DNA of 10,178 nt from Microbacteriaceae bacterium (GTDB lineage: Bacteria > Actinomycetota > Actinomycetes > Actinomycetales > Microbacteriaceae): the NCBI GenBank assembly GCA_022701925.1, contig JAKONM010000345.1:1-10178 (forward strand), read 5' to 3'. Of the stretch, positions 6,610 to 10,178 are shown one piece after another. Numbering within the stretch: position 1 is the stretch's first letter; each line of letters opens with the position of its first letter. The translations under genes and the position numbers were made by a program. The notes beneath the pieces were generated by a model. The model was not told the DNA's origin. It saw only the letters and a list, made by a program, of their open reading frames with translations, and ran no database searches.

Positions 6610-6671
6610 CCGCCCGTCCGCCCGGCCCGCACGACTCCCTTCCGAACACCCACGACCGCAAGGACTCGACC

Positions 6672-8078
6672 ATGAACGACCACGCACCCCGCATCAGCGT
6701 CATCGGCACCGGCTACCTGGGGGCGACGCACGCCGCCGCCATGGCCGAGATGGGCTTCGACGTCGTCGGCGTCGACGCCGACCCGAAGAAGGTGCAGGCG
6801 CTGTCCCGCGGCGACGTGCCCTTCTTCGAGCCCGGCCTGCCCGAGCTGCTGCGCCGGCACGTCGACTCCGGCCGGCTGCGCTTCACCAGCGACCTGGCCG
6901 ACGCCGTGGCCGTGTCCGACGTGCACTTCGTCTGCGTGGGCACCCCGCAGCGGGTCGGCAGCTTCGCCGCGAACCTGGACCACGTGCAGGAGGCGACCCG
7001 GGCCGTGGCGAAGGCGATGACCCACGACGGCGTGATCGTCGGCAAGTCGACGGTGCCCGTCGGCACGGCCGCCACCCTGCGGGCGATGATCGAGCCGCTG
7101 ATCGCCGAGGGCGTGCACGCCGAGCTGATCTGGAACCCGGAGTTCCTGCGCGAGGGCATGGCCGTGGAGGACACGCTGCACCCGGACCGCATCGTGCTGG
7201 GCGGCACGACGGAGTCGTCGGAGGCGGTGATGCGGCGCGTCTACGCCGCGCCCATCGCGGTCGGCGCGCCGGTGATCACCTGCGACCTGCCGACGGCCGA
7301 GCTGGTGAAGGTGAGCGCCAACGCCTTCCTGGCCACGAAGATCTCGTTCGTCAACGCCATCGCCGAGGTGTGCGACGCCGCCGGGGCGGACGTGTCGGTG
7401 CTGGCGGACGCGCTGGGGCACGACGCCCGCATCGGGCGCCGCTTCCTGGACGCGGGCCTCGGCTTCGGCGGCGGCTGCCTGCCGAAGGACATCCGCGCCC
7501 TGATGCACCGGTCGGCCGAGCTGGGCGCGTTCTCCGCGGCGTCGCTGCTGCAGCAGGTCGACGAGATCAACATGGGCCGACGCCAGCTGATCATCGACCG
7601 CGCGGTCGAGGCGCTGTACGGCTCCGTGCTGAACCGCCGCATCGCGGTGCTCGGGGCGGCGTTCAAGCCGCACACGGACGACGTGCGCGACTCGCCGGCG
7701 CTCAACGTGGCCGCCGCGCTGCACCTGCGCGGCGCCCAGGTGGTGGTGTGGGACCCGGAGGCGGTGCCGACCGCCCGCCGCGACTTCCCCACGCTCAGCT
7801 ACGCGCAGGACCTCGAGTCCGCCGTCCGCGGCGCCGACCTGACGCTGGTGCTGACGGAGTGGCCGGAGTTCGTGCAGGCCGACCCGGCCGTGCTCGCCCG
7901 ACTGGTGCGGGACCCGCAGGTGGTCGACGCCCGCAACTGCCTGCCCGCGGCGGCCTGGGAGGAGGCGGGCTGGACGGTGCTGCGCAGCGGCGCCCCGGAC
8001 GCCGACGCCCCGCAGCGTCCGCGCAGCCGCACCGAGGCCCGCTCGCCGCGCCGGGTGGCGGAGCTGGTCGCGCGCTGA
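6672..8078 (+). CDS. ugd: UDP-glucose 6-dehydrogenase
   Basis: A 468-residue enzyme of the UDP-glucose/GDP-mannose dehydrogenase family. It oxidises UDP-glucose twice with NAD+ to give UDP-glucuronate. Seen are the N-terminal Rossmann motif GTGYLG (12-17), VDAD at the end of strand 2, NPEFLREG (155-162), Lys223 and Asn228 in the central helix (ATKISFVNAIAE), and the catalytic Cys269 in GFGGGCLPKDIRAL. A C-terminal UDP-binding domain follows (LGAAFKPHTDDVRDSPAL), then a basic tail of ~30 residues of no known role. ATG 6672 has AAGGA at 6660-6664 (7-nt spacing). ATG 6606 is in frame, overlaps the hydrolase stop as ATGA and would add 22 residues that look non-conserved. As the third gene of the operon it presumably feeds the synthase. 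GDP-mannose or UDP-ManNAc dehydrogenase activity cannot be fully excluded. Confidence 0.93.
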   Translation: MNDHAPRISVIGTGYLGATHAAAMAEMGFDVVGVDADPKKVQALSRGDVPFFEPGLPELLRRHVDSGRLRFTSDLADAVAVSDVHFVCVGTPQRVGSFAANLDHVQEATRAVAKAMTHDGVIVGKSTVPVGTAATLRAMIEPLIAEGVHAELIWNPEFLREGMAVEDTLHPDRIVLGGTTESSEAVMRRVYAAPIAVGAPVITCDLPTAELVKVSANAFLATKISFVNAIAEVCDAAGADVSVLADALGHDARIGRRFLDAGLGFGGGCLPKDIRALMHRSAELGAFSAASLLQQVDEINMGRRQLIIDRAVEALYGSVLNRRIAVLGAAFKPHTDDVRDSPALNVAAALHLRGAQVVVWDPEAVPTARRDFPTLSYAQDLESAVRGADLTLVLTEWPEFVQADPAVLARLVRDPQVVDARNCLPAAAWEEAGWTVLRSGAPDADAPQRPRSRTEARSPRRVAELVAR

Positions 8079-8084
8079 CACGAA

Positions 8085-8120
8085 CCGGTGGGGCGGACCC
8101 GCGCGGGTCCGCCCCACCGG
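8085..8120. terminator. Perfect 36-bp palindrome, bidirectional terminator
   Basis: Positions 8085-8102 are exactly complementary to 8103-8120 (outer arm CCGGTGGGGCGGAC, centre CGC|GCG). It begins 6 nt after the dehydrogenase stop and ends 3 nt before the stop of the convergent regulator gene. It is therefore well placed to end both transcripts. No T-tract is seen on either side. Confidence 0.85.
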
Positions 8121-8123
8121 CGG

Positions 8124-8594
8124 TCATCGGCGCTCCGCGGCCGCCCGCCCCTCGGCCGCGCGGGCGGCGGCGAGCAGCTCGGTGAGCCGGTCGCGCACCT
8201 GCTCGAGCACCGCGACGGGCACGCCGAGGCGCTCGACCACGCGACCCGGCACCTGCTCGGCCAGCGCCCGCAGCGCCCGCCCGTGCTCCGTGGGCTCGAT
8301 GCGCAGCTCGCGCTCGTCGTCGGGGTTGCGCACCCGGGTGATGCAGCCGATCGCCTCCAGCCGCTTCAGCAGCGGCGTCAGCGTCGGCGGCTCCAGGTGC
8401 AGCGCGTCCGCGACGTCGCGGGCCGTGCGGGGACTGCGCTCCCACAGCGCCAGCATGACCAGGTACTGCGGGTGCGTCAGGCCCAGCGGCTCGAGGATCG
8501 GGCGGTAGACCCCGACGACGCTGCGGCTGGCGGCCGCCAGCGCGAAGCACACCTGCCGGTCGAGCGCCAGGGGGTCCTCGTCGACGTGCGCCAT
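8124..8594 (-). CDS. ohrR: OhrR-like MarR-family transcriptional regulator
   Basis: A 156-residue winged-helix repressor. The N-terminus LDRQVCFALAAASRSVVGVYRPILEPLGLTHPQYLVMLALWE closely follows OhrR, the organic-hydroperoxide sensor. Cys16 is at the position of the reactive cysteine and Tyr30 and Tyr44 are nearby. The DNA-binding helices lie at about 57-80 (TARDVADALHLEPPTLTPLLKRLE) and the wing is NPDDERELRIEPTEHG. Only one other cysteine (Cys84) is present and not at the second redox site of two-Cys OhrR, so a one-Cys mechanism is more likely. The usual target, ohr, is not adjacent. The divergent neighbour is an 86-aa CxxC protein. The start ATG (8592-8594) has no Shine-Dalgarno sequence and lies 6 nt after a -10-like TAGTCT, which fits a leaderless mRNA. 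It is likely autoregulated through the 38-bp intergenic gap. Confidence 0.87.
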   Translation of the reverse strand: MAHVDEDPLALDRQVCFALAAASRSVVGVYRPILEPLGLTHPQYLVMLALWERSPRTARDVADALHLEPPTLTPLLKRLEAIGCITRVRNPDDERELRIEPTEHGRALRALAEQVPGRVVERLGVPVAVLEQVRDRLTELLAAARAAEGRAAAERR

Positions 8595-8632
8595 GCGCTG
8601 AGACTAGGCCACGAAGCATTAGGGTACGAACC
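8595..8632. promoter_or_regulatory. Compact divergent promoter with two leaderless-type -10 boxes
   Basis: On plus, TAGGGT (8620-8625) lies 7 nt before GTG 8633. On minus, TAGTCT (complement of 8601-8606) lies 6 nt before ATG 8594. Both fit the actinobacterial TANNNT -10 with transcription starting at the first base of the start codon, and neither gene has a Shine-Dalgarno sequence. No good -35 elements are seen. GCCACG (8608-8613) and CGTGGC (8632-8637) form a dyad across the gap that might be the OhrR-like operator; ACGAA is directly repeated at 8611-8615 and 8626-8630. Confidence 0.55.
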
Positions 8633-8893
8633 GTGGCACGGCGTTCGTTCAAGCAGCGGCTCTTCGGCTCGGCGCAGGGCCTCGACAAGGGGCTGCTGCC
8701 GTTCATGGGCCCCGCCCAGATCGGCGCGGGCCACCCCGAGGAGCCGTACCGCCTGCCGGACGACCCGCGCTGCCCGATCTGCGGCGGCCCGATGGCGCTG
8801 CACGCGGTCGAGCGCAGCACGGACCCCTCCCGCGCGACACGCTTCACGTGCCCGCCGCGCAGCGCGTGGGAGGCGCGCCCCGAGCAGTCCTAG
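8633..8893 (+). CDS. Conserved-looking 86-aa protein with CPxCGG motif
   Basis: A small soluble protein with a basic N-terminus (MARRSFKQRLFGSAQGLDKGLLPFMGPAQIG) and a C-terminal half carrying CPICGGPM (Cys47, Cys50) and Cys73 in RFTCPP. The pattern looks like a minimal zinc ribbon, but only three cysteines are present; a histidine (His34 or His57) would have to complete a site. I do not recognise a named family. The GTG 8633 start has no Shine-Dalgarno sequence and is preceded at the right distance by TAGGGT, so the mRNA is probably leaderless. Divergent pairing with the OhrR-like gene makes it a candidate member of that regulon. The reading frame and start context support a real gene; the function is unknown. 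Confidence 0.72.
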   Translation: MARRSFKQRLFGSAQGLDKGLLPFMGPAQIGAGHPEEPYRLPDDPRCPICGGPMALHAVERSTDPSRATRFTCPPRSAWEARPEQS

Positions 8894-8957
8894 CCCGCCC
8901 GGGCCGATCTCACCGGCCGTCGGCGCCGCAGGGCGAGCGCCCGGCTCGGCCGCCGCG

Positions 8958-9095
8958 TCAGCGCTCGACCCGGTGGACGACGCCGCTGGCGGCGCGCGCG
9001 TCCCGGAGCGCCTCGCCGGCGTGGTCGAGCGCGTCCGCGGCCTCCTCGAGCTCGACGGCGACCTCGACCTGCGAGCGCTGCCGGTCCTCGCTCAC
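8958..9095 (-). CDS. Small 45-aa helical acidic protein of unknown function
   Basis: The minus strand encodes MSEDRQRSQVEVAVELEEAA then DALDHAGEALRDARAASGVV then HRVER, ending in TGA (8958-8960). GTG 9095 is preceded by GGGAGGGGG (complement of 9101-9109), an excellent Shine-Dalgarno sequence whose GGAGG core (complement of 9104-9108) lies 8 nt from the start. Residues 9-36 would form one amphipathic acidic helix with Ala/Leu/Val heptad character. There is no cysteine, no membrane segment and no signal. It faces away from the 86-aa gene and its stop lies 64 bp from that gene's stop (convergent). It could be a small regulatory or structural peptide, or the antidote half of a module whose partner is not here. 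The longer overlapping frames on both strands look compositional. Confidence 0.62.
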   Translation of the reverse strand: MSEDRQRSQVEVAVELEEAADALDHAGEALRDARAASGVVHRVER

Positions 9096-9157
9096 GGACG
9101 CCCCCTCCCACCGGCCGCCACGCCGATCACCGGCTCCATCGTCGCCCGAGAACCGGT

Positions 9158-9200
9158 CGAGCCCCCGCGATCGGCATCAGATGCGGATCGCGGGGGCTCG
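9158..9200 (-). terminator. Strong hairpin downstream of the tRNA 3' remnant
   Basis: CGAGCCCCCGCGATC (9158-9172) pairs perfectly with GATCGCGGGGGCTCG (9186-9200). After one G-G mismatch the stem continues as GCAT (9174-9177) with ATGC (9181-9184) around a CAG loop. It lies 8 nt beyond the tRNA 3' end on the minus strand, where a tRNA terminator belongs. No T-tract follows on either strand. Confidence 0.8.
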
Positions 9201-9208
9201 GCACACGC

Positions 9209-9228
9209 GGTGGCGGTGGGATTCGAAC
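9209..9228 (-). other. 3' end of a tRNA gene without a body: probable attachment-site half
   Basis: The minus strand reads GTTCGAATCCCACCGCCACC: T-loop TTCGAAT, the 3' T-stem strand CCCAC and the 7-nt acceptor strand CGCCACC, followed by G as a discriminator-like base (9208). An intact gene would need GTGGG directly 5' of the T-loop, but GAGAG is found. I could not fold a tRNA from the next 90 nt (no matching acceptor, D-arm or anticodon arm). This is the pattern left when an element integrates at a tRNA 3' end and the displaced end stays at the far boundary. G73 and the acceptor sequence would suit tRNA-Ser, but identity is uncertain. Confidence 0.7.
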
Positions 9229-9312
9229 TCTCTCAACCCGCGTTGGCCTGCGTCGCACGACACCTCAATCCGCGTAACTACGGGCTTGTTCAGTCACCAG
9301 CCGACGCTTCGA

Positions 9313-9353
9313 TGACCACGGATTGCCGGGAGATGTGGTCAAAATGTGGTCAC
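9313..9353. repeat. Three copies of TGACCAC, candidate integrase arm sites
   Basis: TGACCAC occurs on plus at 9313-9319 and, as its complement GTGGTCA, at 9335-9341 and 9346-9352. The last two lie in a tandem ATGTGGTCA repeat with 11-bp spacing, one helical turn. Direct repeats of about 7-10 bp at this spacing near a tRNA att core resemble arm-type sites of tyrosine recombinases. The amidohydrolase stop codon lies in the last copy. Alternatively 9313-9341 forms a weak 7-bp stem hairpin acting as that gene's terminator. Confidence 0.45.
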
Positions 9354-10178
9354 GGTCCCGCGGGGCTGGTGCTTGCCAAGCGGGGGAAGAGCTGCTCGGC
9401 GGCGGAACGGTGCACCTCGCTCAGTCGCTCCGCGCCGGGGCCGTCATAGGTGGCCAGGGCGCGGTCGAAGCGGGCGCTCCAGTCCGGTGCTGCGTACGGG
9501 AAATCGCTGCCGTAGAGAACATGGCCCGGCTCCGCGAATGCAAGCAGTGACGGCAGCGAGGTGGGCGTCGCAGACAGGGCCGTGTCGAAGTAGAACTTGC
9601 GCAGGCCGGCTTGGATGCCCTCCGGCGTGGTGCCGGGGTTGAACATCGCGGCGGCGCTGAACCGGCTCGCGGCGTAGGGCAGGAACCCGCCGGCGTGGGA
9701 CAGGATCACGCGCAGATCCGGGTGCCGGTCGAACACCCCGTGGGCGACGAGGTCCACAGCGGTCCGCGTGGTGTCGAACGGGAAGTCCAGCAGCGCGGTC
9801 GGCAGGCCGGGCAGCTGCGCGATCGGCGGCGCGGTGGGATGGACGAAGACCACCGCGGAGCGCGCGTCGAGCTCTGTCCAGAGGGGCTCGTACGCAGGAT
9901 CGCCGAGGTAGCGCCCGTGCGCGTTCGACAGCAGGAGCACGCCGTCGGCGTGGAGTTCGTCGAGCGCCCGCACGGCTTCCTCGACGGCGCCGTCGAAGTC
10001 CGGCAGCGGCAGGACCGCGAAGTACCCGAATCGGTCGGGGCGTTCCCGCATCAGCTCGGCCTGGTAGTCGTTCAGTTCGCGGGCGAGTTCGCGGGCCGCG
10101 GCGTCGTCACCGAAGTGCACACCCGGAGCACTGATGGACAGGATGCCCGTCTCGATGCCGGCCTCGTCCATCATCGCG
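9350..10178 (-). CDS. Amidohydrolase-2 family protein, ACMSD/decarboxylase type (N-terminus outside window)
   Basis: An open frame runs in from the right edge; 274 residues from the Met-Met at 10174 plus one further codon are visible. Family members are about 300-340 residues, so roughly 40-60 N-terminal residues, including the usual metal-binding HxH, are missing here. The start MMDEAGIETGILSISAPGVHF matches the conserved xMDEAGIDxxVLS segment after the first TIM-barrel strand. Metal and active-site residues seen are His112 in VVFVHPT, His160 in VILSHAGG and Asp224 in YGSDFPY (numbered from Met at 10174). The family includes ACMSD, gamma-resorcylate and 5-carboxyvanillate decarboxylases and related hydrolases of aromatic acids; the substrate is not deducible. 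The Met at 10174 is unlikely to be the real start. The gene lies beyond the tRNA remnant and may be island cargo. The stop TGA overlaps the 9346-9352 repeat. Confidence 0.86.
   Translation of the reverse strand, partial: AMMDEAGIETGILSISAPGVHFGDDAAARELARELNDYQAELMRERPDRFGYFAVLPLPDFDGAVEEAVRALDELHADGVLLLSNAHGRYLGDPAYEPLWTELDARSAVVFVHPTAPPIAQLPGLPTALLDFPFDTTRTAVDLVAHGVFDRHPDLRVILSHAGGFLPYAASRFSAAAMFNPGTTPEGIQAGLRKFYFDTALSATPTSLPSLLAFAEPGHVLYGSDFPYAAPDWSARFDRALATYDGPGAERLSEVHRSAAEQLFPRLASTSPAGP

Larger units (their letters stand above)
9229..10178. mobile_element. Possible left edge of a tRNA-integrated genomic island
   Basis: Inferred from the bodiless tRNA 3' end at 9209-9228 and the clustered 7-mer repeats at 9313-9353. 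Everything to the right of the tRNA remnant would belong to the element, including the amidohydrolase gene. Hand counts on two lines (9541-9600 and 10021-10080) give about 63% GC, lower than the overall impression of the core genes, though some lines in the synthase gene are equally low. No integrase lies in the window; it and the restored tRNA should be further right. Confidence 0.4.

Noticed and set aside
6606..6671. Start of UDP-glucose dehydrogenase at ATG 6606 (ATGA overlap with the hydrolase stop)
   Set aside because: The extra 22 residues look non-conserved, while ATG 6672 has AAGGA at ideal spacing just before the RISVIGTGYLG core. Kept as an alternative only.
8890..9111. A 73-codon minus-strand frame overlapping the 45-codon gene
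   Set aside because: It is almost entirely Arg/Ala/Gly, and its start falls within the purine-rich ribosome-site region of the better-supported 45-codon frame.
9209..9300. A complete tRNA gene on the minus strand
   Set aside because: Only the T-loop and 3' strands fit. The 5' T-stem, anticodon arm, D-arm and 5' acceptor strand cannot be found in the following ~90 nt.
8088..9449. A long plus-strand open frame over the OhrR-like gene and the tRNA remnant
   Set aside because: It crosses a terminator, the opposite-strand regulator, the small genes and the tRNA end, and its composition is typical of a shadow.
1..10178. CRISPR arrays, insertion sequences, rRNA
   Set aside because: No regularly spaced repeats of CRISPR length, no transposase motifs and no rRNA-like sequence were seen.

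Overview
The window is GC-rich DNA (about 70% by eye) with GTG and TTG starts, short overlaps between genes and hairpin terminators that lack a T-tract. This points to an actinobacterium. An lhr-nei pair, an OhrR-type regulator and leaderless-looking promoters suggest the Micrococcales (Microbacteriaceae-like), but the species cannot be named from sequence alone.

Positions 1-2852 are a core, all-plus-strand block. It holds the 3' end of an Lhr-type helicase, a Nei-family DNA glycosylase (lhr-nei is a conserved repair pair), a YbaK/ProX-type aminoacyl-tRNA deacylase and an SGNH/GDSL hydrolase coupled to it by an ATGA overlap. A perfect 42-bp palindrome (2859-2900) closes this block. The lhr/nei junction carries a 20-bp direct repeat that duplicates the nei start region.

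Positions 2901-3353 are a ~450-bp non-coding leader with several dyads and repeats, upstream of the most interesting part of the window: a three-gene operon at 3354-8078. It encodes a processive, membrane-embedded family-2 glycosyltransferase (synthase), a membrane-anchored GH26-like glycoside hydrolase that starts with TTG inside the synthase stop, and a UDP-glucose 6-dehydrogenase. Together these form a compact candidate system for making, exporting and trimming or releasing an extracellular polysaccharide. The dehydrogenase implies a UDP-glucuronate-derived precursor. The logic resembles synthase-dependent capsules (pneumococcal type 3, hyaluronan) plus the hydrolase usually found in cellulose, alginate and Psl operons. 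A perfect 36-bp palindrome ends the operon and also serves the convergent regulator gene.

Positions 8124-8893 hold a divergent pair: an OhrR-like MarR regulator (minus) and an 86-aa CxxC protein (plus). They are separated by 38 bp containing back-to-back -10 elements placed for leaderless transcripts. A 45-codon minus-strand gene with a strong Shine-Dalgarno sequence lies at 8958-9095.

From about 9158 the sequence looks like a chromosome/island junction. A strong hairpin terminator is followed by the last ~20 bp of a tRNA gene (minus strand, possibly tRNA-Ser) with no tRNA body behind it, then three copies of a 7-mer resembling integrase arm sites, then a truncated amidohydrolase gene (decarboxylase-type) running off the right edge. 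The intact tRNA and an integrase would be expected to the right of the window.
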